64,000 nucleotides of DNA from positions 23,906,807-23,970,806 of the forward strand of contig OX123190.2 of assembly GCA_944739405.2 (NCBI GenBank). The letters are read 5' to 3'. This document shows positions 33,423 through 45,320 of this stretch, piece after piece. The DNA is from Euclidia mi (lineage: Eukaryota; Arthropoda; Insecta; Lepidoptera; Erebidae). The notes under the pieces are model-generated. The model did no database searches. It was not told the DNA's origin and saw nothing but the letters and a program-made list of their open reading frames with translations. Position 1 is the stretch's first letter. Each line of letters starts with the position of its first letter. The position numbers and the translations under genes are program-made.

Positions 33423-35784
33423 CCCTTATAAGTCAGCTATGTCAATCAGGCTATTACCACTATGCTTCATCATCACATTTCTTTCAAAGATGAGTTTGGA
33501 GCCGGGTGGCGTGTACGGTACGCATTAAAAACCATCGCGTCCTCAGTCTTCATTGGCTGGGAGGACACGTGAATCTATCGGTGTGGTATGACATACGTGA
33601 ACCTGTCGATATTTGTTTTGCGTAAGCTAACCCCAACCGATAAATTATTTAGCATGGGAGTAGAACGTGGTCACTGCGCCACCCGACGCGTATGTTTTGA
33701 CAAACTTAATGAAAAGGTCGAGAAGAAAGGTGAAACTACATATACCATCTTGTAAGTCAAGTAATCATGCAGAATTGTTTTACATTTCCCAATGCCCTAA
33801 AATAAACAAGAATAATTTTGAGACACACCAAGAGTCATTATACTCGCATTATCGTGAAATATACCTAACTTCCTTACCTTGTACAATATCTGTATGGAAC
33901 AATCTGATGACAACTTTTTGTATTATGTGTTCAATAGGATACTTAAGTACGTGAGAAATGTTTACCTCACAATTTTTTATTTATTCAGCGATAATAAGTA
34001 AGTAAAGTTGTCTTAACGAAATAAAAAATATTACCTACATTTTCATACAGTTAACTACGATAAAATGAAATTATCATCGTATTCAACGCATATATCAAAA
34101 TTATTGACCTATACATATCGGAAACTGAATAAACAAATATTTGTATGCTAGCTAGCAAATGCCGAACGTTATTACGGCACTTCTCTATATGGCAACACAT
34201 GTACGTCGCATAAATTCGACCCTGCGCGTTAAAATTAGAAATGTAAGCTCCGCGCCGTAAAATATGTGCCTTTAAAATTTATACCGTATTATATTTGTTC
34301 ACACCCAAGACCAACAATTGTTTTATCCTTAAACAAATAGTAGATAAATACTTTTTTTTAGATATAAACTCAGTTCTTTGTTACCCCTGTTTGTGCTTTT
34401 ATTTCGAGAAAAACGGGATTTCGGCGTTGTTCTATTACAAATCCCGTGTTAATTGTTTGTGGGTTTAGCGAGTTAATAATTAATTTAGAGACCTTTTGCC
34501 TAAACGTAATAAAAGAGAGCAATGTTTTAAAAGGTCGGCCACCGTTACGTAATACTGTGCAAGTTAAACACCAGCATGTGATAGTCGGTGAAGCGTCTGG
34601 TCCGATGTTCATGTACTGGCTACGAGATCACGGATAATGCATTTGCTGGAAGTTTATAAGATAAATGTATTTCTCAATTTACTTATTGTAGAAATAGCTT
34701 TCGTTAATTTTTCAAATTTGATTTTAATTTATTCGAACAGAATCAGCAGATGTCTTCAGGGCTGCACCACTTATTTTTCATCTACGATTACGTCTATGTC
34801 TCTTTTGGTACAACCCAGAGCTTAAGCTCATACTAAATATCAGATGCGTTTTTAGCACGATTTTATTTTTCAGCAGCTGCAGTTACGTTATAACCAACTC
34901 ATTGCTCCTTAAATTCCCGTGTTTCGTGTTACTGTAGAGAATTTCCCATGTAAATTGTACGATAAATAAATATGCAAAAACTCACAGCACGGTACCAAAA
35001 AAAAAAAACGAGTAGAAAAACAATCAACTTTTACTAAAACAGAGATGATGGTTTGTGGACTTAACTTGATATAGATGTCACCTCTCCCTCTTAAAGCCTA
35101 CATCTGTCTCACATCTTGCAAACGAATTTACTTGGTGACGAATGTACAACAACCCATTATAAAGATCAAAACTGCTTTAGAAAGTTTAATCTTTCTATTT
35201 TTATAGTGATCTGAATTAGTGTTTTTAGGGTTACTAACTAAGATTTCAAAAGTTAAGAAATTCTTAAGTTACTGACTGACAGAGAGATAAGAAAATAATT
35301 GTTTATTTATTTAAACTTTATATACAATACATTTGTAGATACAATGGTGGACTTAATGCTAAAATGATTCTCTCCCAGTCAACCAGAGGGTGTCGGGCGG
35401 GCGTCTTCTAGTATTTTATAAAGGCAAAATACTTACCTTACTTGGACTTGAATGATCGAATTTGTCTTTCAGGAAATTAAGCACTCCATATTTTATGACG
35501 TCACACATCTAGCAACATTGTATGTTCTTGATAACAAAACCTCCAGAAGTCTCATCTAGTCGCTACTACAGTTTAATCTGCTTCATTCTTCCGCACTTAT
35601 CTCGTCTCTTATCTGAAACTAGCCACACATAGTACGGGCAAACTTTTTATTAAGAATCATGGTTATCATTTCATACTGTGATCTGGAGCAACTTTGAGAT
35701 TACTTTGTAGTGGACTTACATTTGTGGATAAAGAAATGGGTTAACTTGAGCATATTCTATTTTTGTAAAGTTTTTAGCTAATAA
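33423..35784. other. 2.4-kb region, no gene recognised
   Basis: An 80-codon minus ORF (34370-34612) overlaps a 63-codon plus ORF (34446-34637); neither is recognisable. A 95-codon plus ORF at 33667-33954 is also anonymous. GCCGGGTGGCG near 33503 and GCGCCACCCG near 33677 are inverted, a possible 180-bp MITE, but the ends are not clean. Confidence 0.35.
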
Positions 35785-35906
35785 TCTTGTACTAATATAT
35801 AAAGCTGAAGAGTTTGTTTATTTGTTTGGTTGAACGCGCTAATCTCAGGAACGGGAGCGGAGCAGTAGCTTTAAATAACGCATGTGTAACCGCGGGCATC
35901 CTCTAG
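35785..35906 (+). mobile_element. Internally deleted Helitron-like relic
   Basis: It starts TCTTGTACTAATATATAAAG and continues GCTGAAGAGTTTGTTTATTT and GAACGCGCTAATCTCAGGAA, a familiar lepidopteran Helitron head. It then jumps to a 3' end with AACCGCGGGCATCCTCTAG. The flanking bases are A and T, as for Helitron insertion. Most of the middle is missing. Confidence 0.65.
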
Positions 35907-36199
35907 TTAGGTATATTGCTTGAGCGCCAATTGGTGGTTTGATCTTGCAGTCTTGTCAAATAGTAGTAAACAGAGTGAAGAGAATTTTGCGAATTACGTA
36001 TATTATTATAATGATTATGTATAATTTTATGAAAATTACTTTATTAAACGAGTAGTAGATTGTGTTGACGTTTACAAAATAATGTAAACTTGGATTCAAC
36101 TTGTAAAAATTTAAGAAAATATATGTATGTGCATAGTTGCGATATGCTGGCCTTGCTTTCTTTTGTAGTTTAAACATAATCCAAAAAATCTGAACCCTA
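35907..36199. other. Short AT-rich spacer
   Basis: Nothing recognised. Confidence 0.4.
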
Positions 36200-36222
36200 C
36201 TTTAAGTAAAACATCATGCAAA

Positions 36223-36744
36223 TTGAATGTAATAATTTTTTCACACCAACTGGGAGTGGGTTTAGGTAGCTTGATTGATCATCACACTGAGCGACCTGTA
36301 CAGAAATTTTGTTCACCTGGAGCTCAGTATTGTACCCTAGTTGATAAGATTAAGAATGCCGACTTGAATGCCCAAACTACTGTCATCATATTGTATGGTG
36401 ACAGCTCATTAGTCTCCAAAAACCGTCTCATAGAATTAACAGACTTAATGATAGATCTAAGCACAAAAATAGGATGTAGCTTTATTATTTGTGCATTGCC
36501 TTATTCATATGCTCTCACAGATGACCAAAACAGGCAGAAAGGCAAATTAAATTTATTATTATACAATAGGACATGTAATAGTGACAGTATTTTATTTTAT
36601 GACACTAATATTTTTATTAGTAATTTCTTTTTAACAAAATATACTATGTATATCTTTCTTATGTACATAGTCAACAACTTGCGAAATTATTACCATTTAA
36701 TTTATATACTGACAGGGGTTCTACTAGAGTACTTAGGAATTTGA
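36223..36744 (+). pseudogene. LINE ORF1 with SGNH-like segment
   Basis: 173 residues from the ATG at 36223. The pattern VIIFSHQLGVGLGSLI, then FCSPGAQYCTLVDKI, TVIILYGDSSLVSKN and IICALPYS follows the block order of SGNH-hydrolase-like (esterase) domains found in ORF1 of some CR1-group LINEs. The first catalytic GDS block is degenerate (SHQ). Known roles of this domain in retrotransposition are unclear. The upstream part of ORF1 is missing and the C-terminal end diverges from the usual pattern. Confidence 0.5.
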
Positions 36745-36809
36745 TAGATAATAGTTATAGCAATAGTAGTATTGACACATCTATTAGTTTAAACTATTAG
36801 ATGAGACAA

Positions 36810-37035
36810 CAGATAGGCATTCATATGTTTTAAACTTAGTTCATCAAAACATACAAGGCCTATCTGGCAAAGAATTAGAAATAGATTTATTTTTAAATAA
36901 ACATAAGATTGATATCTTATGTATTACGGAACATTGGTTGCGAGGTGACCAATTAATATTTAACAATCAACATTACTCAGTTATAAGTGCATTCGTAAGA
37001 AAGAAGGCTATACGTGGTGGCTCTCTAGGATCTTT
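36810..37035 (+). pseudogene. LINE endonuclease N-terminal remnant
   Basis: The translation shows VLNLVHQNIQGLSGKELEID, then DILCITEHWL (catalytic E of the EEP-family endonuclease) and an AFVRKKAIRGGSLG end. Coding similarity stops abruptly at about 37035, where the inserted sequence begins. Confidence 0.7.
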
Positions 37036-37490
37036 GCCTTTTCGCTGAAAATTGTTCAGCTGATTATCACTTGCCAACTAACGTTTCGCAGAATTTTATT
37101 TCGCAGAATAATCATTTGCCAAATTGTGATATAATTTTGTTTTTATTTCCCAACCTCACAGTTGCCAACTTTACGTTTGGTCTTAATTTTAGTGTCGCAG
37201 TTCTTACCTAACCGATGTAGCATATTTAAATGCCCTGTGTAGTGAAATAAAAGCGATTTGGTTCTGGCACTTCGCCGGCCGCTGCCGCGGCACGCTCGCT
37301 CGGCTCGTGCGTTGTGGTCGCAGTTCTAACCTAACCTAACCAGCCATTGTTTCAGTTGACGTGCATTGTTTATCAGCATCCTAACCTAACCTAACCGATT
37401 CCTTTCGATTTCACCTGAACTTCTCGAAACATCACCTGAACAGACGAAACGTTATTCGTCTAAAAGTTGTCTGGCCTAATAATTTGACAA
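37036..37490. other. Insertion or replacement with CCTAA blocks
   Basis: It begins with TTTTCGCTGAAAATTG and lies between the endonuclease and RT parts of the LINE. It contains CTAACCTAACCTAACC at 37326-37341 and CCTAACCTAACCTAACC at 37380-37396. It also holds a GC-rich patch at about 37275-37315 (GCCGGCCGCTGCCGCGG) and repeated TTTCGCAGAAT motifs at the start. No clean inverted ends or target duplication were found. It replaces about 1 kb of ORF2, so deletion accompanied or preceded it. Confidence 0.5.
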
Positions 37491-37759
37491 AAGATAAATG
37501 CCCCAAATTGGTCCATTTCTTTCTTTAATATATATTAATGATTTGCCGTTCATAGTTAAAAAATTATGTGATATTGTTTTGTTTGCCAACGAGACGTCAC
37601 TAATTTTTAAAGTTTATCGCAATTCAAGTAACTTTGATTACGTCAATAAAACTCTTGCACAAGTATTAGATTGGTTTTCGAAAAATAATTTGGTACTCAA
37701 CCCTAGCAAAACCAAATGTGTTAAATTCTCTATGCCTAATGTCAAAAGAAACAATTCAA

Positions 37760-38024
37760 GAGACTGCCTCGTTGATCTCGCGGCATAAATGTGCGCGTGG
37801 GATTGGGATGTCTCGGGTTCGATTCCCGGGTCGGGCAAAGTGTTATTGGGTTTTCCGTTAGGAAATTCTCAGTAGCAGCACGGAGTCTGGTAATGTGCCC
37901 GGTACGGCAATAGGCTCGCCCCCTATTACGTGGGACCTAAAAATTCATGGCGAAATGTGGGTGTAATATAACACCTCTGCCTACCCCTTCGGGGATACAG
38001 GCGTGAGTCTATAAATAAATAAAT
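37760..38024 (+). mobile_element. tRNA-derived SINE, short form
   Basis: AAACAATTCAA flanks both sides (37749-37759 and 38025-38035), an 11-bp target duplication. The head starts GAGACTGCCTCGTTG. Box B CGGGTTCGATTCCCGGG lies at about 37813-37829. The body includes AGCAGCACGGAGTCTGG and TGCCCGGTACGGCAATAGG, followed by a tail of AAAT units. Its 3' end (CTCTGCCTACCCCTTCGGGG to GGCGTGAGTCTAT) matches the 3' end of the LINE at 40822-41110. It sits inside LINE coding sequence. Confidence 0.9.
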
Positions 38025-38072
38025 AAACAATTCAACTAGTCGAATCAACCGTATTCTTAGGTATAACTTTAG

Positions 38073-38108
38073 ATATTAAGCTTCAGTGGCCCCACTGAAG
38101 CTTAATAT
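38073..38108. repeat. 36-bp perfect palindrome at LINE breakpoint
   Basis: 17-bp arms ATATTAAGCTTCAGTGG and CCACTGAAGCTTAATAT enclose a 2-bp centre. LINE coding similarity is lost at its right edge. Confidence 0.9.
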
Positions 38109-39427
38109 TCCCAAATATCCTGCCTCACAGTCAAACTTAGTTCTGCAGCGTTTGCAGTTGGACAGTTGCGTCGCAATATATATATGCTAACTTAATGTAC
38201 ATTAAGAAAAACTTAATTCTATACCGCAAAAATAGTGATTTGCACAAAATGAACACAAGGAATAAGCATAAACTGGTGGGAACTAACTACCGTCTACATA
38301 AAGTTCAGAACTCATTTGCGGGGATTGGTATACGATTTTTCAACAAATTGTCCCTTGAAATAATGAATTTACCCATGCACAAATACAAACGGACAATTAA
38401 GAACTTTCTTTTACAAAGGAGTTATTACACTATTAAGGAATATTTAAATGATAACACACCATGGGGATAGACTAAGGCTATATTTTCTTTTCTGACCGTT
38501 TAATATAATTGATAAATAGATTTGTTAAATTCTCGATTTGATAAGTGACATGTTAAGTGGAGGTGCCTCTTGAACACAATACATCATTTTGCAGGATTTG
38601 GATATTTTTATGATTTGTTGAATGTAGTTTAACATAATTTATCCCTGATTATATCATTGTTCACTTGTCACCTACTCAAAATTCTTTCTACATTTGCATT
38701 CCTTCACGCGTTCCACTAATTTATATTAATAATAACGATCTGGAAAGTGGAGGTAATTGGTGGTCATGGTCAGTATACGAATAGATTGTTTCTTACTGCC
38801 GGTTTGTATACCGTTGTCGTCATGTTCATGAAAATGTCATTTCTTGTGGTGGCGTCATGTGTCGGGTCATCCCTGTCCCTCTAATATGGCGAGAGGGATG
38901 ATGGCTGGCCCATGCGTCATACTCGTGAATGGGTGCTACTTGCGATGACAGGTCGATGACGGTCTTGCGGCTGATATTAAATTTTAATATTTAACTGCAT
39001 CATTTCCATCATGATTCTGATCACTTTCGCGGATTGCCTGCATTATTAGGTATATATAATGTAAGTGGATGCTCCTGTTTCACCATGTCTATTCTGAGGA
39101 GGCTAACTAAATGAACATCAAAATTAAAATTAAATATTATGCTTGAGTTTTATTATGTTCAGTAAATATATACAAGTGATATATAAGGTGTAACATTTAC
39201 AGCACCTTACAAAATTATGTGTATTATGTAAAACCTGGCGATGAAAAAGAGTGACCGTGAGTTTTATTGCCCGTTCTTTCTCATGGTTCTACGCCCTTGC
39301 TTTGCGAACGTGGCAGTAAAAGTAAACGAGGAGTCTTTAAGTAATTATTTTATAAATTTATTATTTTGACGTTCATAAGCGTCACATTGTGACCTAAATG
39401 AATAAAGGATTTTAACTTTGACTTTGA

Positions 39428-40821
39428 AACTACTTACAACAGTAACATATAAACCACTTTGACTAACACATATTTTTATTTACTACTATGTTTTACCTAT
39501 GTATATTATAGCAAATATTAGCAATATTACAGACCATACTAAAGGGGGAACGCCAATATTCTCGCGATTAATAAGGCCCGGAGGTCCAATGTCCTCATAA
39601 CAATTTGAAATGGCTACAGCTTTATTCCTAAACGATTGGACTTATATATTTTATGAGAGGGTAGAAACATTGCTCGAGTACAAAGTGGTATAGCTTATTA
39701 GTATAGTGATAACAGGGTAGTGATCCTGCGGAGTAGACATCTGGATGAAGTCTTGATTGGTCGTGGTTGCTCTTAAGGCTTACAAGCTAAGGGGTATAGT
39801 CATTCTTTCGTCATGCTCTCCTGAAGCGCTTCTATGGCAATATTCAGCTTGGAGCAGCAGTGATAGACTACGGAATAAAGCTTCTCATGTTGTAACGAGA
39901 GTCGTACCCAGTATTGAGATTTATTTTATTCAGACCTGATACAATAATAGAAATATGTGTTGGTATGACGACACCAAGAATAACTATATACAACAGAAGG
40001 AGTAAAATGGATTCAAGTTGCGCAAAACCGTGAGAAGTGGCGAAACAGTCTAAGAAGAAGAATATTATGAACACAGTACGTATATATAAAGAAAAAACGT
40101 ATGTAATATATAACGGGGCGATATTAAAATCTTGTAAAAATTTACAATTACCAGTGATGCTAAATAAATTTCTTTTGTAGCAATTCACTCAGCGCTCATT
40201 TAAAATTTAAGCCCTAAATTTAAATGATGGATTTACCAAATTTCTTTCAAATAGATATGAATAAAAGTTCTTAAGATATTTCATAATTTGTTAGAATTTT
40301 ACGTATAGTTACAGCTTAGTAAAATATAAATTAGAAAGTTTACTAATTACATAACAACAAATAAACAGTAACAAACGAAACGAAATTTTCAAGTACTTTA
40401 ATTTTAAACCCTTCTAAAATTATATTCTTAAATCGTAAGATTTTAATATAGTTACACAAAGTTTTAATATTTTTGCGACCTTGTTCATGAAACCCAAAAG
40501 TTTGAGAAAGGTAGTTACATTTTCTCGAACATCGATGCAGACATTAAGCAGTAATGATTCGTAATTTCTTTGTTGTAATACTTCAGAGCATTCTTTTGAA
40601 TACAAAACAATCTTAACCGTTTCCTAACTGGAATTCTTTTCAAGACAATAATGTCAACGGTGCGGAAATATGTGGCGAAAAGAATGTTTTCTACCGTTAA
40701 TAGTGATGTTTCATACAGACTTGAAAAATCTATTGCGACAATTACTTTAAAGAACAATGATTATGGATATGCCAATCTTTCCTTGTAATATAGCCAGCAT
40801 TAGCAGCTGACTTGGTTTATA
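39428..40821. other. 1.4-kb region, no gene recognised
   Basis: A short run at about 40008-40070 could encode WIQVAQNREKWRNSLRRR, similar in style to LINE C-termini, but it is isolated. Minus ORFs at 40420-40757 overlap in two frames and are unrecognised. Confidence 0.35.
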
Positions 40822-41115
40822 CATACATACATACATAGACTCACGCCTGTTTCCCGGAGGGGTAGGCAGAGACTACGGAACGCCATTTGCAACGATCCTG
40901 ACATACCTCACTTGCTTCACTCACTCCCATCAAGTTTCTCATGCATGCTCTTCTGTTAAGGGTACTTCTGACCTGTCCTTTTTTCAGGATGTCTCCAATC
41001 TGGTCAGAGAACGTTCGCCTAGGTCTTCCCCTTTGTCCTGTCCCATTCACACTTGCCTTATATATCTTCTTTGTCAGTCTATCGTCATCCATCCTCTCCA
41101 TGTGCCCAAACCTTA
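40822..41115 (-). mobile_element. LINE 3' end, 5'-truncated
   Basis: On the minus strand, 41101-40841 encodes a C-terminal segment with GHMERMDDDRLTKKIY, GRPRRTF, RRACMRNLM, VCQDRCKWRSVVSAYPSG, then a stop. The 3' end reads CTCTGCCTACCCCTCCGGG to GGCGTGAGTCTATG and finishes with a (TATG)n tail at 40822-40837. This is the standard arrangement of a 5'-truncated LINE copy. I cannot fix the clade. Its 3' end is shared with the SINEs at 37760 and 47514. Confidence 0.75.
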
Positions 41116-41225
41116 TTTATAAATTATATTTGGTTTATAAATTGATTTATACTCAGTATTTAGGAGTATAATTAGCAATGAAGGAACTAGGTAACAATTA
41201 ATGTTGGCTTTGTTTTATTATGCTC

Positions 41226-41385
41226 CTGCTACACCTGCGTCTTAACGAGTCAATTAGCGCGTTAAGTTAGGCGCAACGTAGATTTGGCTAACGTTTTAAC
41301 CTCGTTAAATTATTTATTAATGGCCAACGCGCATTTTTTAACGCGTAGTTGGCCATTGCCGTTAACGCCAACGCAGGTGTAGCAG
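41226..41385. mobile_element. 160-bp MITE
   Basis: Perfect 15-bp terminal inverted repeats CTGCTACACCTGCGT/ACGCAGGTGTAGCAG. The interior has several TTAACG/CGTTAA repeats and subterminal GGCCAACGCG/CGCGTAGTTGGCC inversions. It is non-coding. Confidence 0.8.
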
Positions 41386-43362
41386 TAAATTAGCAAAAAA
41401 GGAAACTTCATTTTGTAATACTACAAAATTAAGTCCCCTTTTCTTCCTTTCTGTGAACGCGATAAACTCAAAAAATACTTAATGGTTTTTGGACGGTTTC
41501 CCCCACTAGATAGTTCAATAGTCTCTAGTTGCCTCGTCCTCAAGAAGGGTTAGGTGTACAATTTATGCGGACGCAGTCACGAGAAATATAGATAAAATAT
41601 AAAGATAATAGAATGTTTGTTTATATTTGTAAATTAAAAGGGCTGGCTTTTATCGGTGATATGATGCTCGTGGCAAATCCGTTTCTCACTACTGGCAGTG
41701 CCCTGGAGAATAGGATTTACCCTTGGCCTTGCCAGTTGTGCCTTATGAATCATTTCATCATAACACAATCTTCCACCCTACCAGATATTTAGAGGACTAA
41801 AAAAACGTGCCATTTAGTACTGCTGGTAAGAAAGAAACATACCTACATAAAAGAACGAGAAGCTACGAGTAAGGAAGAGAAAGGTTTTAATCAGGTATAT
41901 TTGTGTCATGCAGATTAAATTTTTAATACAGTTCTATCTTTAATAATATAAAATAAACTTGGGCTTTAAATTATTGATGGATATTGAAGTAAGACATCCC
42001 ATGTTTCTGAATTATTTATACACGTTGATGAGTCATATTATAAACCTTGCTAGGTCTATCGCTGAAGAACTGTGGACTTGCCATTTGTAGGGAAAGTCAA
42101 AAAAGCTATCCGCAATGAGAATTAACACAAATTTGTGCTAAGTTGTATCATTGGGAAAAAATATCTAGAACCGCTATATTAAACGGGATATATTTCCTCC
42201 CAAGACCTAATTCCTTATGGAGATATGTGGCTATATGTAAGATGATCGTTTAGTTCATGCAGACGAAATTATGTTGTTCAACTGGCAGGACTAAGAGTAT
42301 AAGGTGTTCCCTGGCACTTTTGCACTGTGCGCCCTGTTACTGCGGGAATTACAAAGCTACTGCTACGGGGTAGAAAACCTCAGGAAGTCAAAAATTATAA
42401 AACACTTAAATTAATACTGTTGTGGCTAGAGTCGCATTGTTGTAAAATTCGAATGGGAGCACAAGTATTTATTATGACCAGTCGAATATTCAGCAAGCTG
42501 CATTATTTAAAAAACAACAAGACCTCAATATCCGAGTTCAAAATTCATTAAATTGTGGAGATGTAGAGCGTGCCAAAGTTACGAAATACAACCAAAAATG
42601 GTACCCCAATTTTGAAACATACGAGTTTAAACAAGCCTTTACAAATCGTGTACGTAACCAACAATATTAAAGAATGTAGCACTGAAAATGTAATATGTTA
42701 CCCACACGTTAATATATTCGGGCCTCAAATAGCTGTCACAGCCCATTAATTTAACAATAATAATATTAATAGCAGTGGAATCGCTAACTGTATGTTCGAA
42801 ACACGTAGGCGAGAGTACGCTAGTTATATTAAATTCTGCGGTTGCAGCAGACGTTGTCGGCACGACACCGCCTCCAAGTGTGAAAGGGCGTTAAGACTGC
42901 GTGCTTAGTGATTTCGTACAGCGAAATGATTTAGTAACTCGCGTCGGGGCCTCGCTTGCGTCCTGTCGCGTGCCATTGTTTCACCTCATCACAATTCGCC
43001 AGACGTACGCTTTGGTGTGTTCTGCTTTGGACTTGTGTTTTCATCCGTGATTATTTTGGGCCCTAACTGTGAAAATGACGAAATTATAGGGCAAAGAAAA
43101 GATTCTGAAGTTTATAGAATGACAATGAAATAAATTCGCAATTTTTAGCAAAATCGAATGCATGATATATTTTTTTAACAAAGTATTTACCTAAGTAATG
43201 ATTATATATTTCATAACCATGAGTGATTTGTCACATAAAAGACAATATTTGTTAAAATATATTAAGTACTAAAGGAGGTACTTTAATGAAGCAAACTATC
43301 TTATTTATACTACGTTAAACAACAGATTTAAGTGTAATTATTGGCGATGCTAAGATTCTAAC
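41386..43362. other. 2-kb region, no gene recognised
   Basis: Several short ORFs occur on both strands without recognisable content. A moderately GC-rich stretch lies at about 42840-43030. No promoter or exon can be supported. Confidence 0.4.
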
Positions 43363-43525
43363 TAGCGACTCTAGCGGCGAAATTTAGAAGTCGTCCATGT
43401 ACGTCGCTTTCACAGATAATTACTACTTTTGACATTTTTGACAGCTCTTAATACAATTACCACCATAATCTCAAAGTTGTATTGTAAGCTGGCAAAACTT
43501 CCAAATTTCGCCGCCAGAGGCGCGC
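43363..43525. mobile_element. 163-bp MITE
   Basis: Terminal ACTCTAGCGGCGAAATTTAG and, inverted, CTCTGGCGGCGAAATTTGGA give imperfect inverted repeats of about 25 bp. The interior is non-coding. Boundaries are within a few bases. Confidence 0.7.
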
Positions 43526-45001
43526 GTATAATCTTTGCATAGCCAATAGTAAAATTAAGGTTAGTCTTTTGAAATACATATTTTTATCATTATTATATAT
43601 TTCTTTATTCGTTTTACATGAAGCGTTAATTCTTATCTACTTCGTAGGAAGGTAGGCGGATACTGTGGATTTCCAATAACCGCACCTTAGATATCTTACA
43701 CTAAGAAATCTGCTTTGTTATGGCGAGAAAAGTAAAGCTGTATTCTGAAACTATAGCAGCAACATTATATTTCTAGCCAAGCCACAATATCGTTTAATCA
43801 TAAACGTATTTTTAGGCATCATAAAAACCTGATTGAATTTCAACTTCGCCTCAATAAATCAACTAGTGTCAGATAAGTTTGCTGTCATCAGTTTTACGTA
43901 GTCATTAATCATCAGCCAAGTTATGAGTACAATAATTATTTATTCGTGGGTTGAAGCGGAAAAGCCCTTTTAAACAAATGGCTGGTCGCGTTACCTACGT
44001 TATGTTCAGTACATCTGAAGCATGTTTATAACAATTTTATGGGTAACCCGAGAATTCTTCATAAGCGACTTAAAGAAGAATGGCCATTTTTGACCTTAAC
44101 ATGTATAAAGATAAAACTTATTTCAAAATTAAAATTATTTTATAGTGTAATGATTTTACTAACAATTATATTTTATAGAAGTCTAGGTAAAAAGAAAAGT
44201 TTTGGGTTGTAAAGATGTTCTAGAACTCGTGAACGCATCCTTAATAAAATATTTTTTATTCGCTGCATTGTTATATAATCTGTGCCCGATAATACTTCCT
44301 TGTTTAGCTACGTTCCATTTCACTTATACCACATCTTTATCAACTAGTTTTGTCAAAACCTCGAGTAAACTTAATTTTATATATAAATTGAATCAAGTTG
44401 TTAAAAGCTAATCATAAATGAATGTATCTTTTTATGTTAAAAGATATAAAAAGATAAATATAAATGTATTTCTGCCGTTAAAAACATTGGATAAGAATGC
44501 AACAAAACGTTTTTGACGTAACGTCGCCGCCGGTGACATTAGACATGGAAGAATCTGTCAAATTAATACGAACTAACTTCGTTGTAATATGTAATTCCTA
44601 GGCCTTTATAAGAAAAAATTTCTTTACAGTATAATTTCTTGATCATAGAGCTAATTGTTTTCGTACATTTTATCTCTATACGCCATAATTCATTATCAGG
44701 TCATTCAATGTATGGGAAGTGGCCATTGTTCTTTTAGAGTTGAAATGTTTTTTTCGGGGCACGTGGCATCTTAAGTAGAAATATTTGTGTGCTGCTTGTG
44801 ACATATGAGGTCGTACTGTGTTTTTTTCTTACATCATTAATGCTGGCTGGGGCGATTACTGGTACCCGATTCGTTTGCATTATGAATTTACTTATACCTA
44901 CTACACACCTAGTGTTTTATTCTAATTTTTGTGTTCATCTGTGTTTTATTCTAATTTTTGTGTGCATCTATTGTTTTAACGTTTTCATGTTTATAATATT
45001 A
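43526..45001. other. 1.5-kb AT-rich region, no gene recognised
   Basis: Nothing identified beyond short background ORFs. Confidence 0.4.
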
Positions 45002-45110
45002 ATCATCATCAGCCTTTAACATTCCACTGCTAGACTAGGCCTAGCCTAGACCTTTGAAAGCAGGAATTGGCCTACTATACCACCTTGGCCAAACGGGTTG
45101 GTATAGGGTA
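45002..45110 (-). mobile_element. RTE-type LINE 3' end fragment
   Basis: On the plus strand, ATCATCATCAGCC is followed by CCACTGCTAGACTAGGCCTAG and GGCCAAACGGGTTGGTA. Read on the minus strand this is the familiar 3' end of RTE-like LINEs, finishing with a (GAT)n tail. It is comparable with 60971-61040. No coding part remains. Confidence 0.6.
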
Positions 45111-45284
45111 TTTATCAAGTTTTCCTTCTCTATAATAATTTTAATACTACCTTTTAAATCAAAATGTACATATTCACTCTGATTGAAACAGGCTATAAAT
45201 ATTTTGAAAATATCTTTGGTTGCGATATATTTCACTTACAGTTTTGGTATGTATTAGAATAGTATTTTTCAGCCTTAGTTCATC

Positions 45285-45320
45285 AATTATTATCTTACTG
45301 CTACCAGTAAGATAATAATT
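45285..45320. repeat. 36-bp perfect palindrome with 4-bp loop
   Basis: Arms AATTATTATCTTACTG and CAGTAAGATAATAATT enclose CTAC. Confidence 0.9.

Larger units (their letters stand above)
37498..38470 (+). pseudogene. LINE reverse transcriptase fragments, split by a SINE
   Basis: 37498-37759 encodes part of the RT palm: the QIGPFLSLIYINDLPF stretch, then FANETSLIF in place of the catalytic FADDTSL box, then a WFSKNNLVLNPSKTK motif. After the SINE, 38036 onward continues with a VFLGITLDIK stretch. A palindrome at 38073-38108 then breaks the frame. The last open part (38195-38470) encodes a C-terminus with NTRNKHKLVGTNYRLHKVQ. Both catalytic aspartates are substituted. Confidence 0.7.
36200..39427 (+). 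mobile_element. Dismantled LINE with nested insertions
   Basis: In order: ORF1 (36223-36744), endonuclease start (about 36810-37035), an unclassified insertion or replacement (37036-37490), an RT fragment (37498-37759), a SINE (37760-38024), and the RT C-terminus (38036-38470). A 3' UTR follows, ending at TGACCTAAATGAATAAAGG with a TTGACTTTGA-type tail at about 39400-39427. The 3' UTR block TTGACGTTCATAAGCGTCAC is typical of lepidopteran LINEs. Much of the middle of ORF2 is missing. Assigning the 3' UTR to this same element is an inference from order and orientation. Confidence 0.7.

Noticed and set aside
34370..34637. Overlapping 80-codon minus and 63-codon plus ORFs
   Set aside because: Neither has a recognisable motif, and overlap on both strands suggests chance.
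36755..36800. Possible programmed link between LINE ORF1 and the endonuclease
   Set aside because: The two parts are separated by stops and a short decayed stretch; there is no sign of a frameshift site.
40008..40070. Short coding-like run resembling a LINE C-terminus
   Set aside because: It is too short and isolated to support a separate element.
40420..40757. Two overlapping minus-strand ORFs with some LINE-like composition
   Set aside because: No diagnostic motif is present, and both frames are open in AT-rich DNA.
42890..43090. Moderately GC-rich stretch ending near an ATG, resembling a 5' exon
   Set aside because: The ATG frame closes after a few codons and no splice site or downstream coding sequence supports a gene.
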